From Chromobacterium sinusclupearum (GTDB lineage Bacteria; Pseudomonadota; Gammaproteobacteria; Burkholderiales; Chromobacteriaceae): 64,000 nucleotides of DNA. Below the pieces are notes generated by a model that had not been told where the DNA came from, ran no database searches, and worked only from the letters and a program-made list of their open reading frames with translations. Positions 34,877 to 42,741 of the stretch are shown one piece after another; position 1 is the stretch's first letter; each line of letters begins with the position of its first letter. The stretch lies in the NCBI RefSeq assembly GCF_002902845.1, contig NZ_PPTF01000019.1:124001-188000 (forward strand). The letters run 5' to 3'. Both the position numbers and the translations under genes were made by a program.

Positions 34877-35674
34877 TTACAGCGCGAATAATTCGCGCAA
34901 GTGCCGCGCCACGCCGGAGTCGGCATGGCTGGCGATCTGCCGCGCATGCGGCAGCTCGCGGCGCAGCCGGGGATGCGCGTTGCCCATCAGCCGCGGATGG
35001 CCGGCAGCCTGCAGCAGCTCGATGTCGTTCTGCCCGTCGCCAAAGGCCAGGCACTCGCTGGCGGGAATCGCCAGCCTATCCAACACCAGTTGCAGCGCAT
35101 GGCCCTTGGACACCCCTGCCGCCATCACTTCCAGGCAATGATCGAGCGAGAAGGTGATGTACAGCTGGTCGCCAAAGCGCGCTCTCAACTTGCGCTCCAC
35201 CTCCAGCAAATGGGCGTGCGGCGCGATGTACAGCACCTTGCCCACGCGCGCGCCGTCGTGGCGGCCCAGATCGCACACCCGATAGACCATGCCGGAATCG
35301 CGGTGCATGTCCAGCAACGCTTGGCTCGGTTCGCTGATCAGCCATTCGTCGTCGAGGTAGAAGTTGACGATGGCGCCGGCGGCGAACTCCGGCTGCGCCA
35401 TCTGGCGCACCAGCTCCGCGTCGATGTCCTGGCGGTGGATCAGCGCATTGTCGGGATCGTGCACGCGGGCGCCGTTCGAGGTGATCAAGTGGGCGCGCAC
35501 GCCCAAGGCCTGGCGGATGCCCTTGACGTCGAGATAATGACGTCCGGTGGCGATGGCGAACTGGACGCCGCGCCGCTCCAGACGCTGCAGGGTGTCGGCG
35601 GTCAGCGGATCGACGGCATGATGCACATCCAGCAACGTGCCGTCCAGGTCGGAAGCGATGAAACGATAGGACAT
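34877..35674 (-). CDS. Cof-type HAD-IIB phosphatase
   Basis: The protein has 265 residues. HAD motif I is FIASDLDGTLLD with Asp nucleophile and acid, motif II is IATGRHY, and motif IV is CLAFGDGQNDIELLQAAGHP. The Cof/YbhA subfamily dephosphorylates small sugar or coenzyme phosphates. Exact substrate cannot be inferred. Start 35674 has GGAG five bases upstream. It stands alone. Confidence 0.9.
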   Translation of the reverse strand: MSYRFIASDLDGTLLDVHHAVDPLTADTLQRLERRGVQFAIATGRHYLDVKGIRQALGVRAHLITSNGARVHDPDNALIHRQDIDAELVRQMAQPEFAAGAIVNFYLDDEWLISEPSQALLDMHRDSGMVYRVCDLGRHDGARVGKVLYIAPHAHLLEVERKLRARFGDQLYITFSLDHCLEVMAAGVSKGHALQLVLDRLAIPASECLAFGDGQNDIELLQAAGHPRLMGNAHPRLRRELPHARQIASHADSGVARHLRELFAL

Positions 35675-35802
35675 GGAAACTCCAATGCTGCGCGAAGCCA
35701 AGATTATACGCCGGCCGACCAAGCCGCACCGCGTTACGCGGCGCTATGCTGATTATCCGCAAATTGACAAAGCCATAAGCGGCAGATAACTTGGCCTATT
35801 CA

Positions 35803-35905
35803 GAGCCGCAAGCAAAACCTCGCAGGGAAGCTGGGCCAAGGCGCGCCGACGCAGGCAGTACGGCAAGGAGGCGCAACGCAGGGTCAGGGGTTTTGCTGGC
35901 GGCTC
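35803..35905 (-). repeat. MITE-like dispersed repeat, copy 2
   Basis: It has well-preserved terminal inverted repeats: GAGCCGCAAGCAAAACC at one end and GGGGTTTTGCTGGCGGCTC at the other. The interior matches the element at 28445-28558 in opposite orientation. No coding capacity. Confidence 0.78.
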
Positions 35906-35954
35906 TTCGCAGAAAATTTCCTGCCCATCGGCAGGAAGCCTAATGGGAGCCGAC

Positions 35955-37151
35955 ATGGCCAATCGATATGGCGAGTTGTTCCGCACCCCCGGCGTCGTTA
36001 CGCTAGCGCTGGCGGGCGGCGTAGCGCGCCTGCCCGGCGCCATGGTCGGCATCGGCGTCATCACCATGCTGTCGCTGACGCAGAACAGCTATGGCTTAGC
36101 CGGAGCGGTGGCCGCCACCTTGACGCTGGCCGCGGCTTTCCTGTCGCCGCAAGTCTCGCGGCTGGCGGACCGCTACGGCCAGAGCCGCGTGCTGCCGCCG
36201 GCCGTCGGCATCGGCGCATCGGCCCTGCTGGCGCTGGCGCTATGCAGCTGGCTGAGCGCCCCGCCCTGGGCCTTGTTTGTCTGCGCCGCGCTGGCCGGCT
36301 GCCTGCCCAGCATCCCGGCCATGACCCGCGCGCGCTGGGCCCGGCTGCTGGACGGCCGCACCCTGCTGCCCACCGCGTTTGCGCTGGACAGCGTGCTCAG
36401 CGAACTCGCCTTCGTCATCGGCCCGCCGCTGGCCATCGCCTTGTGCATGGGTTGGTTCGCGGAAGCCGGGCCGATCTGCGCCGTACTGATGCTGCTGCTG
36501 GGCGCCGCCGTGCTGCTGCGCCAGAAAGCCACCGAACCGCCGGTCCACCCAGATGCGCAGCACGGCGGCCGGCCGGCGCTCTTTTTGCGGCCGGTGCCGA
36601 CGCTGGCCCTGCTGCTCGGCACCTTGGGCGCCATCAATGGGGCGATAGACGTCACCGCGGTCGCCATCGCCAAGGCGGAAGGCTCGCCGTCGGCCGCCAG
36701 TTGGGTGCTGGCGCTGTACGCGCTGGGTTCGGCCACCGGCGGGCTGACCTTCGGCGCGCTCAAGCCCGCCCTGCCCTTGGGCCGGCTGCTGCTGTATTGC
36801 TGCGTAGCCACCGCGCTCAGCTCCATCCTGATCGCCCTGGCGCCCGACAGCGCCTGGCTGGCGGCCGCCATGTTGCTGTCTGGCTTGTCGTTTGCGCCGA
36901 CCCTGATCGTCGCCATGGAAATGGTGGAAAAATCCGTGCCGCGCGCCCGCTTGACCGAGAGCCTGACCTGGCTGGTCACCGGCATCCAGCTGGGATTGGC
37001 CGGCGGCGCCTCGCTGTGCGGCCTGTTGACGGACGACTACGGCCCACGCGCAGGCCAGAGCCTGGCCCTGGCGGCGGGCCTGGCCGCGCTGCTGGTCGCC
37101 TCCATGCTGCCGCGCGCGGCCATCCGCAAGGACGTCAAACCGGCTTGCTGA
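35955..37151 (+). CDS. MFS transporter, substrate unknown
   Basis: The protein has 398 residues and about 12 hydrophobic helices. The loop motif RLADRYGQSRVLPPAV (helix 2-3) and PSIPAMTRARWARL in the middle suggest an MFS efflux or uptake carrier of the YceL/arabinose-efflux-like type. Start 35955 (MANRYGELF) has GGGAG five bases upstream; the frame is open to an ATG at 35943. It ends before a shared terminator. Substrate cannot be inferred. Confidence 0.8.
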   Translation: MANRYGELFRTPGVVTLALAGGVARLPGAMVGIGVITMLSLTQNSYGLAGAVAATLTLAAAFLSPQVSRLADRYGQSRVLPPAVGIGASALLALALCSWLSAPPWALFVCAALAGCLPSIPAMTRARWARLLDGRTLLPTAFALDSVLSELAFVIGPPLAIALCMGWFAEAGPICAVLMLLLGAAVLLRQKATEPPVHPDAQHGGRPALFLRPVPTLALLLGTLGAINGAIDVTAVAIAKAEGSPSAASWVLALYALGSATGGLTFGALKPALPLGRLLLYCCVATALSSILIALAPDSAWLAAAMLLSGLSFAPTLIVAMEMVEKSVPRARLTESLTWLVTGIQLGLAGGASLCGLLTDDYGPRAGQSLALAAGLAALLVASMLPRAAIRKDVKPAC

Positions 37152-37172
37152 GCGCTGCGAGGCGCGGCAATG

Positions 37173-37205
37173 CAAAAAGCCGAACCCTTGCGGATTCGGC
37201 TTTTC
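37173..37205. terminator. Bidirectional terminator between the MFS gene and tRNA-Phe
   Basis: AAAAGCCGAA and TTCGGCTTTT pair across a ten-base loop. The plus strand ends TTTTCGT and the minus strand TTTTTGC, so it can end both the MFS and the tRNA transcripts. Confidence 0.85.
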
Positions 37206-37211
37206 GTAATC

Positions 37212-37287
37212 TGGTGGCCAGTCGCGGAATCGAACCACGGACACGCGGATTTTCAATCCGCTGCTCTACCAACTGAGCTAACTGGCC
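37212..37287 (-). tRNA. tRNA-Phe (GAA), distal copy
   Basis: The 76-base cloverleaf starts GGCCAGTTAGCTCAGTTGG and ends GACTGGCCACCA with encoded CCA. The anticodon loop TTGAAAA carries GAA. The T loop GGTTCGATTCC is intact. It is identical to the copy at 37294-37369. Confidence 0.97.
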
Positions 37288-37293
37288 TTGCTG

Positions 37294-37369
37294 TGGTGGC
37301 CAGTCGCGGAATCGAACCACGGACACGCGGATTTTCAATCCGCTGCTCTACCAACTGAGCTAACTGGCC
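37294..37369 (-). tRNA. tRNA-Phe (GAA), promoter-proximal copy
   Basis: Identical in all 76 bases to the neighbouring tRNA, only six bases (TTGCTG) apart. The 3' CCA is encoded. The two are clearly cotranscribed from the promoter at 37410-37438. Confidence 0.97.
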
Positions 37370-37409
37370 ACTTCTTCTTTCAGCGCTAGTCGCGCCGTCA
37401 GAGCCACGC

Positions 37410-37438
37410 ATTTAATCAGAGGACGGCTTTTGAGTCAA
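37410..37438 (-). promoter_or_regulatory. Sigma-70 promoter of the tRNA-Phe pair
   Basis: On the minus strand TTGACT (37438-37433), 17 bases, then TTAAAT (37415-37410). The following GCGTGGC is a GC-rich discriminator of the type seen at stringently controlled stable-RNA promoters. Confidence 0.8.
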
Positions 37439-37478
37439 GGCATAATTGCAAAAAAACGGCTCGCCCTCCGCCTGAAAA

Positions 37479-37513
37479 CATAAACAGCCCGGCCACTCAG
37501 CGCGCCCGGGCTG
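37479..37513 (-). terminator. Terminator of the tyrosine catabolic genes
   Basis: CAGCCCGGG and CCGGGCTG pair on the minus strand and are followed by TTTATGTTTT. It lies 14 bases after the maiA stop. Confidence 0.75.
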
Positions 37514-37526
37514 CCGGATCAAACAC

Positions 37527-38171
37527 TTACACCGCGTCAGGCTGCTTGGCAGGATGCGCGTCGGCAAATGCAGGCAGCGCCTCCAACGCCTCCGCAATAC
37601 GGACGATGGTCGGATACGACGCCAGGTCCACGCCGAAGCGGCGCGCGCTGAATACCTGCGGCAGCAGACACACGTCGGCCAGCGTCGGCGCGTCGCCCAC
37701 GGCATAGCGCCCGGCCGATTCAGCCAATTGCCGCTCCAGCGCGGCCAAACCGGTGCGTATCCAGTGGCGTATCCACTCAGTCTTGCCCTCTTCGCCCACG
37801 CCGAACTCCGCCTGCAGATACTTGCCGACGCGCGGATTCTGCAACGGGTGGATGTCCGCGGCGATGGCCAGCGCGATCGAACGCGCCTGCGCCCGGAGCG
37901 CCGGATCGGCCGGCAACAGCCGCGGCGTGTCCGGATAGGCCTCGTCCAGGTATTCGCAGATGGCCAGCGACTGGGCGATCTTCACCTCGCCGTCGTCCAG
38001 CAGCGGCACCAGGCCGTGCGGATTGATGGCCAAGTACTCGGCGCTGCGCTGCTCGCCCTGCAGCAGATTGACCGCCCGGTACTGGTATGGCAAGCCCTTC
38101 AGGTTCAGCGCGATGCGCACCCGATACGCCGCGCTGGAGCGGAAGTAGCCGTATAGGACGCGCTCAGCCAT
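37527..38171 (-). CDS. maiA: Maleylacetoacetate isomerase (zeta-class GST)
   Basis: The protein has 214 residues. It isomerises maleylacetoacetate to fumarylacetoacetate with glutathione. The zeta-class active site is FRSSAAYRVRIALNLKGLPY. The family blocks NPHGLVPLLDDGEVKIAQSL and DIHPLQNPRVGKYL confirm it. Its start overlaps the fahA end by 8 bases, so it is the last gene of the fahA-maiA unit in the homogentisate pathway. Confidence 0.95.
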   Translation of the reverse strand: MAERVLYGYFRSSAAYRVRIALNLKGLPYQYRAVNLLQGEQRSAEYLAINPHGLVPLLDDGEVKIAQSLAICEYLDEAYPDTPRLLPADPALRAQARSIALAIAADIHPLQNPRVGKYLQAEFGVGEEGKTEWIRHWIRTGLAALERQLAESAGRYAVGDAPTLADVCLLPQVFSARRFGVDLASYPTIVRIAEALEALPAFADAHPAKQPDAV

Positions 38172-39141
38172 GCGCCACCACGGCTTGCTCGATGGCGCCG
38201 AAGATGCTGCGGCCGGCGGCGTCTTTCATCTCGATGCGCACGGTGTCGCCCGCCTTCATGAACGCGGTTTTAGGCGCGCCATGCTCGATAGTCTCAATCA
38301 TGCGCTGCTCGGCCAGGCAGCAGGAGCCGACGCTGCGGTCATGATTGGAGATGGTGCCGGAGCCGACGATGGAACCGGCCGCCAGCTCGCGGGTCTTGGA
38401 CACATGCGCCACCAGTTGCGGAAAGCTGAACTGCATCTCCACGCCGCAATTGGGCTTGCCGTAGAACGCGCCGTTATAGTCCACCAGCAAGGGCAGATGC
38501 ACCTTGCCGCCCTGCCAGGCTTCGCCCAACTCGTCCGGGGTGACGGCGACCGGCGAGAACGCGGTGGCCGGCTTGCTCTGGAAGAAGCCGAAGCCCTTGG
38601 CCAGCTCGGCCGGGATCAGGTTGCGCAGCGTGACGTCATTCACCAGCATCAAGAGGCGGATGTGCTTCTCATCGGCCGGCGCGCCCAAGGGCACATCGCC
38701 GGTGATCACCGCGACTTCGCCTTCGAAATCCAGGCCCCAGGCTTCGTCGCGCAGCGGGATGTCGGCCGTCGGCGCGAGGAAGGCGTCGGAGCCGCCCTGG
38801 TACATCAGCGGATCGGTGTAGAAGCTGGCCGGCACCTCGGCGCCGCGCGCCTTGCGCACCAGCTCCACGTGGTTCAGGTAGGCGCTGCCGTCTGCCCATT
38901 GGTAGGCCCGCGGCAAAGGACTCAGGCAACGTTTGGCGTCGAAGGAGACTTCGTCCGGCACTTGGCCATGGTTGATGGCGTTGTAGACTTCCTTCAGCCG
39001 CGGCTCGGCTTGCGCCCAGTTGTCCAGCGCGGCCTGCAGTGTGGCGGCGATGGCCGGCACCGCCACGGCGCGGGTCAGATCGCGGCTGACCACCATCAGC
39101 TGGCCGTCGCGGGTATGGTTATGATAGGTAGCTAATTTCAT
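38164..39141 (-). CDS. fahA: Fumarylacetoacetate hydrolase
   Basis: The protein has 325 residues. It splits fumarylacetoacetate into fumarate and acetoacetate, the last step of tyrosine breakdown. The FAH-fold metal and active-site blocks ADIPLRDEAWGLDFEGEVAV, LMLVNDVTLRNLIP and GSGTISNHDRSVGSCCLAEQ are present. It is shorter than the eukaryotic enzyme (about 420) because the N-terminal domain is reduced, as in many bacterial forms. Context with maiA and hmgA supports the pathway role. Confidence 0.92.
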   Translation of the reverse strand: MKLATYHNHTRDGQLMVVSRDLTRAVAVPAIAATLQAALDNWAQAEPRLKEVYNAINHGQVPDEVSFDAKRCLSPLPRAYQWADGSAYLNHVELVRKARGAEVPASFYTDPLMYQGGSDAFLAPTADIPLRDEAWGLDFEGEVAVITGDVPLGAPADEKHIRLLMLVNDVTLRNLIPAELAKGFGFFQSKPATAFSPVAVTPDELGEAWQGGKVHLPLLVDYNGAFYGKPNCGVEMQFSFPQLVAHVSKTRELAAGSIVGSGTISNHDRSVGSCCLAEQRMIETIEHGAPKTAFMKAGDTVRIEMKDAAGRSIFGAIEQAVVAHG

Positions 39142-39204
39142 CTTGATGTTCTTTCTGCTAACAGGCAGTGACGCGCTTGCTTGGTATTTAAATGCTTAAC
39201 GCGG

Positions 39205-39321
39205 CTTGAGGAGCATTTCGTCGCGAGCGGCCCGAGGTCGAAGCGAGACGCGCAGCTGTACAAGTGGTACAGCGAGCATCGCAGCTTCGAGATCGGCCCG
39301 CGCAGCAGAAATGAACTCAAG
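39205..39321. repeat. 117-base imperfect palindromic repeat
   Basis: The outer arm CTTGAGGAGCATTTCGTCGC matches the reverse complement of the other end, CTTGAGTTCATTTCTGCTGC. Further in, GGCCCGAGGTCGAAGC matches GGGCCGATCTCGAAGC, and CAGCTGTAC pairs with GTACAGC at the centre. It fills the gap between hmgA and fahA. Confidence 0.7.
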
Positions 39322-39322
39322 C

Positions 39323-40453
39323 TCAAGCTTTGGGCTTCCAGCTTTCCACGTAACCCTGCCACTCGACGGCGGCGAGGCCTGGGCCCTGCTCCAGCGCGTC
39401 GCGGGTATCGATCATCACCGCCACTTCGTCGGTGAACTTCTTCGGATCGCTCATCGCCTTGGCGAAGGCCTTCGGATGCGGGCCGTGGGTGAAACCGGCC
39501 GGGTGGAAGGTCATCATGCCAGGCTTGATGTTGTCGCGGCTGAAGAAGTCGCCCGCGTGGTAGAAGATCACTTCGTCGTAATCGTCGTTGTTGTGATAGA
39601 ACGGCACCTTGAGCGCGCCCGGATCGGACTCGATCGGCCGCGGCACGAAGGTGCACACCACGAAGCCGTCTGCGACGAAGGTGGTGTGCGCCGACGGCGG
39701 CAGGTGGTAGCGATGGCTCATCAACGGACGGATGTCGCGCCAGTTGACGCGCGCCACCGACAGATTGCCGTGCCAACCTATGGCGTCCAGCGGGTTGAAG
39801 GGGTAGGTGACGGTAGACAGCGCGCCGCGGCGCTTGATCACCACCTGCCATGGGTCTTCGGTCTGCTGCGCGCGGAAGGCGTCGTCGATGGCCGGCACGT
39901 CCAGCACCGCCTCATCGAAAATGGCATGCGGCCCCACCAGGCCCTTGTCCGGCAATTGGTAGGCGCCGTTGCTGGTTTCGATCATCAGCATGGTGGTGGC
40001 TTCGGCCGGCTCGATGCGCCAGCTGGTGGAGCGCGGCACCAGGAGGTAGTCGCCGTCGCGGTAGCTCAAGTGGCCATAGTCGCAGAACAGCTCGCCGCTG
40101 CCGGCGTGGATGAACAGTAGATCGTCGCCGTCGGCATTGCGGAACAGCTGGGTCATCGCCTGGTCGCAGCGCCAGATGCGGACTTTGCACTGGGCGTTGT
40201 GCAACACCAGCGGCACCTCCCACGGCGCCGACGCGCCGTGCGGCAGTTCGTTCAGGTCGAAAGCGCGCGGGCGCAGCGGGCCTTCCCAGTCGCTCCAGCC
40301 GGTAGGCGGATGCTTGTGGTGCAAGTGGGAGGCCGGGCCGAAGAAGCCGCTGCGGCCGACTTCCCGTTCATAGATGCCTTCGGCCGGCAAGTCGGCGTGG
40401 GCCTGGCGCGAGATGGTGCCTTCGCGGTGCGGAAAACTGATCCATTTACGCAT
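39323..40453 (-). CDS. hmgA: Homogentisate 1,2-dioxygenase
   Basis: The protein has 376 residues. It opens the homogentisate ring with Fe(II) and oxygen to give maleylacetoacetate. The likely metal ligands are in KVPFYHNNDDYDEVIFYHAG (His and Glu) and HPAGFTHGPHPKA (His). It is shorter than the classic ~430-residue enzyme, mainly at the N-terminus, but the family pattern is clear. It is followed by a long palindromic repeat before fahA, which could separate the transcripts. Confidence 0.9.
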   Translation of the reverse strand: MRKWISFPHREGTISRQAHADLPAEGIYEREVGRSGFFGPASHLHHKHPPTGWSDWEGPLRPRAFDLNELPHGASAPWEVPLVLHNAQCKVRIWRCDQAMTQLFRNADGDDLLFIHAGSGELFCDYGHLSYRDGDYLLVPRSTSWRIEPAEATTMLMIETSNGAYQLPDKGLVGPHAIFDEAVLDVPAIDDAFRAQQTEDPWQVVIKRRGALSTVTYPFNPLDAIGWHGNLSVARVNWRDIRPLMSHRYHLPPSAHTTFVADGFVVCTFVPRPIESDPGALKVPFYHNNDDYDEVIFYHAGDFFSRDNIKPGMMTFHPAGFTHGPHPKAFAKAMSDPKKFTDEVAVMIDTRDALEQGPGLAAVEWQGYVESWKPKA

Positions 40454-40470
40454 TTTGAGAATCCTGTTTC

Positions 40471-40588
40471 GCCGCGGAAATACACAGAAAACACGGAAGA
40501 CATCCCGAGCGTGAATCCTTGCCTCGGGAGGCTCAAGGATGTTTGCCCGTTCTTGCTTTTCCGTGTCCTTCCGTGTGTTTCCGTGGCC
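40471..40588. repeat. Inverted repeat of CACGGAA-type motifs, copy 2
   Basis: The left arm GCCGCGGAAATACACAGAAA, then ACACGGAAGAC, faces a right arm whose reverse complement is GGCCACGGAAACACACGGAA, then GGACACGGAAAA. The centre holds a smaller hairpin, ATCCTTGCCTC facing GAGGCTCAAGGAT. It resembles the element at 21128-21249. It lies between hppD and hmgA. Confidence 0.65.
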
Positions 40589-40667
40589 AAGTTGCTTTGG
40601 GCTGCCGCCACGCGCCGGTTTGAACGGGAAGCGGCGACGCCCAGAACCGTTTTCAGTGGCTGGCCGC

Positions 40668-41741
40668 TCAGGCCTTCAGCACGCCGCGGCGGATCTGGTC
40701 TTCCTCGATGGACTCGAACAGGGCCTTGAAGTTGCCTTCGCCGAAGCCCTCGTTGCCCTTGCGCTGGATGATCTCGAAGAAGATCGGGCCGATCACCGTT
40801 TCGGTGAAGATCTGCAGCAAGATGCCTTCCACCGGCGCGCCGTCGATCAGGATGCTGTTCTTCTTCAAGCGAGCCACGTCCTCGCCATGGCCCGGCACGC
40901 GCGCGTCCACCTTTTCGTAATAGGTGTCCGGCGTATCCAGGAAGCGGGTGCCGCGCGCCTTCAGCGTTTCCACCGTGGCATAGATGTCGTCGGTGGTCAG
41001 CGCGATGTGCTGGATGCCTTCGCCGTTGTACTGGCGCAGGAATTCCTCGATCTGGCTCTTGTCGTCGGACGATTCGTTGATCGGGATGCGGATCTTGCCG
41101 CAGGGGCTGGTCATCGCCTTGGACACCAGGCCGGTCAGCTTGCCTTCGATGTCGAAATAGCGGATCTCACGGAAGTTGGCGATGTTGGTGTAGAAGTCGG
41201 CCCAGGTGGCCATATTGCCGCGCGCCACGTTGTGGGTCAGGTGGTCGATCAGGGTCAGGCCCACGCCGAACGGATGCTGGTCGACGCCGTCCACCGGCAC
41301 GAAGTCCACGTCGTAGATATTGTGTTCCGGACCGTAGCGGTCGACGAAATACAGCGCGGAACCGCCGATGCCCTGCACTGCCGGGATGTTCAGCTCCATG
41401 AAGCCGATCGGGCGCTGATAGGGCTTGGCGCCATGCGCCAGCGCGTATTCGTAGGCCTTGGCGGCATCCTTCACGCGCCAAGCCATCGCACAAGCCGACG
41501 GGCCGTGCGCGTGGGCGAATTCGCTGGCCGGCTGGCTGGTTTCGGCGTTCAGGATGAAGTTGATGTCGCCCTGCCGGAACAGGCTGACGTTCTTGCTGCG
41601 GTGGCGGGCGACTTCGGTAAAGCCCAGCGACAGGAACAACTGGCGCAGCTTTTCCACGCCGGCCTCGTCGGGCGCGGTGTATTCGACAAACTCGAAGCCG
41701 TCGGTGGCGAGCGGGTTTTGCAGCATGGCTTCCATTTTCAT
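40668..41741 (-). CDS. hppD: 4-hydroxyphenylpyruvate dioxygenase
   Basis: The protein has 357 residues. It converts 4-hydroxyphenylpyruvate to homogentisate with Fe(II). The two vicinal-oxygen-chelate halves are seen; Fe-binding blocks include PFGVGLTLIDHLTHNV, YNGEGIQHIALTTDDI and ILLQIFTETVIGPIFFEIIQ. Start 41741 has GAGGAG six bases upstream. It heads the hppD-hmgA-fahA-maiA route, although large repeats lie in two of the gaps. A 425-base structured leader precedes it, and an Lrp-type regulator is divergent. Confidence 0.95.
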   Translation of the reverse strand: MKMEAMLQNPLATDGFEFVEYTAPDEAGVEKLRQLFLSLGFTEVARHRSKNVSLFRQGDINFILNAETSQPASEFAHAHGPSACAMAWRVKDAAKAYEYALAHGAKPYQRPIGFMELNIPAVQGIGGSALYFVDRYGPEHNIYDVDFVPVDGVDQHPFGVGLTLIDHLTHNVARGNMATWADFYTNIANFREIRYFDIEGKLTGLVSKAMTSPCGKIRIPINESSDDKSQIEEFLRQYNGEGIQHIALTTDDIYATVETLKARGTRFLDTPDTYYEKVDARVPGHGEDVARLKKNSILIDGAPVEGILLQIFTETVIGPIFFEIIQRKGNEGFGEGNFKALFESIEEDQIRRGVLKA

Positions 41742-42166
41742 CTGTTTCTCCTCTGTTATATAGATCGCGCTCCGATGATACGGAAAGCGATAATCCACTC
41801 GGTTTGAGCGTTGTGTGTAAACGTCTGCAGGCGATCCGCGTTATGTAAGCAGGCCGCCTGCCCGCCCGCTTTTGCGGGCGGTTGGCAGGTCGACAGGGTG
41901 GGAAGAGGCAGACGGGAAAACCGCGTTGCGCACCAGGGACGGGCGCATCGGCGCCGACCGCCGATGGCGGTACGGTTAGCTCTCCTCCGAATGAATCGTT
42001 ATCTGCTGTCACACACCATCGACATGCGTCGGCAGTCTGGCGCTGCCGTTTGCGATTTAGGCTTTTTATTCTATGGAAAGTGCATAGCAATTATCTTGCC
42101 AAATTGCTTTCCATGATTGATATTGAAGAATAAAATGCCGCAACAAACCGATAATCAGGAGAAAAT
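41742..42166. other. 425-base divergent region between hppD and the Lrp-type gene, with structured leader
   Basis: There is no supported gene. On the hppD side, 41820-41995 is GC-rich and can fold into several stems (CCGCCCGC-AAAA-GCGGGCGG at 41861-41881; CATCGGCG pairing with CGCCGATG at 41946-41966). The part near the regulator is AT-rich and holds the palindrome at 42073-42114. Confidence 0.5.
42073..42114. promoter_or_regulatory. Lrp-type palindromic operator
   Basis: ATGGAAAG-N6-GCAATT at one side faces AATTGC-TTTCCAT at the other, forming a broad palindrome 53 bases before the regulator start. A related half-site, GGAAAGCGATAAT, is at 41782-41794 near hppD. Together these suggest autocontrol and control of hppD. 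Confidence 0.55.
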
Positions 42167-42652
42167 ATGCCAAGTCTTACATTAGATAAGACGGACTTGC
42201 GTATTCTGGCCGAATTGCAGCTGGATGGCCGGTTGACCAATGTCGAGCTGGCCGAGCGCGTGGCGCTGTCGCCGTCGCCCTGTCTGCGCCGGCTCAAGCA
42301 ACTGGAAGAGTCCGGCGTGATCCGCCAATACGTGGCGCTGCTCGATCCTGCGCATATCGGTCTGGGCCTGCAGGCCTGGGTGCGAGTGACGCTGGAAAAA
42401 CGCGGCAATATGCACCTGCAAAGCTTCATCGAAGCGGTGCAGAACTGGCCGGAAGTCATCAACTGCTTCGCCATGACTGGCGAAATGGACTATCTGCTGC
42501 AGGTGTACTTTGAAGACATGGAGCACTTCTCGCGCTTCGTGATGGATGAGCTGCTGCAGCATCCCGGGGTGGAGGACGTCAAATCCAGCTTTGTGCTGAA
42601 GGAGATCAAGCGCACCACCGCGCTGCCGCTGGGACAGATGCGCGGCATGTGA
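42167..42652 (+). CDS. Lrp/AsnC-family transcriptional regulator
   Basis: The protein has 161 residues. The N-terminal HTH (LDKTDLRILAELQLDGRLTN, then VALSPSPCLRRLKQLEESGV) and the C-terminal RAM domain (VINCFAMTGEMDYLLQVYFE) are standard. It is divergent from hppD, and a palindromic operator lies between. I infer that it regulates tyrosine catabolism in response to an aromatic amino acid. AGGAG precedes the start. Confidence 0.92.
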   Translation: MPSLTLDKTDLRILAELQLDGRLTNVELAERVALSPSPCLRRLKQLEESGVIRQYVALLDPAHIGLGLQAWVRVTLEKRGNMHLQSFIEAVQNWPEVINCFAMTGEMDYLLQVYFEDMEHFSRFVMDELLQHPGVEDVKSSFVLKEIKRTTALPLGQMRGM

Positions 42653-42670
42653 CCACTCCCCCGCAATAAG

Positions 42671-42700
42671 CAAAACGGCCCTTCGCGGGCCGTTTTGCGT
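42671..42700. terminator. Bidirectional terminator between the Lrp-type gene and UPF0114
   Basis: AAAACGGCCC and GGGCCGTTTT pair across TTCGC. Both strands end in T-runs of four or five, suiting these convergent genes. Confidence 0.85.
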
Positions 42701-42741
42701 TGCCGGAGCCTGTTCACATCGATTCGGCTCTAAACGGCAGA

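Noticed and set aside
39181..39435. 84-codon frame in the hmgA-fahA gap
   Set aside because: It lies on the 117-base palindrome and into hmgA antisense. It is a product of the repeat, not a gene.
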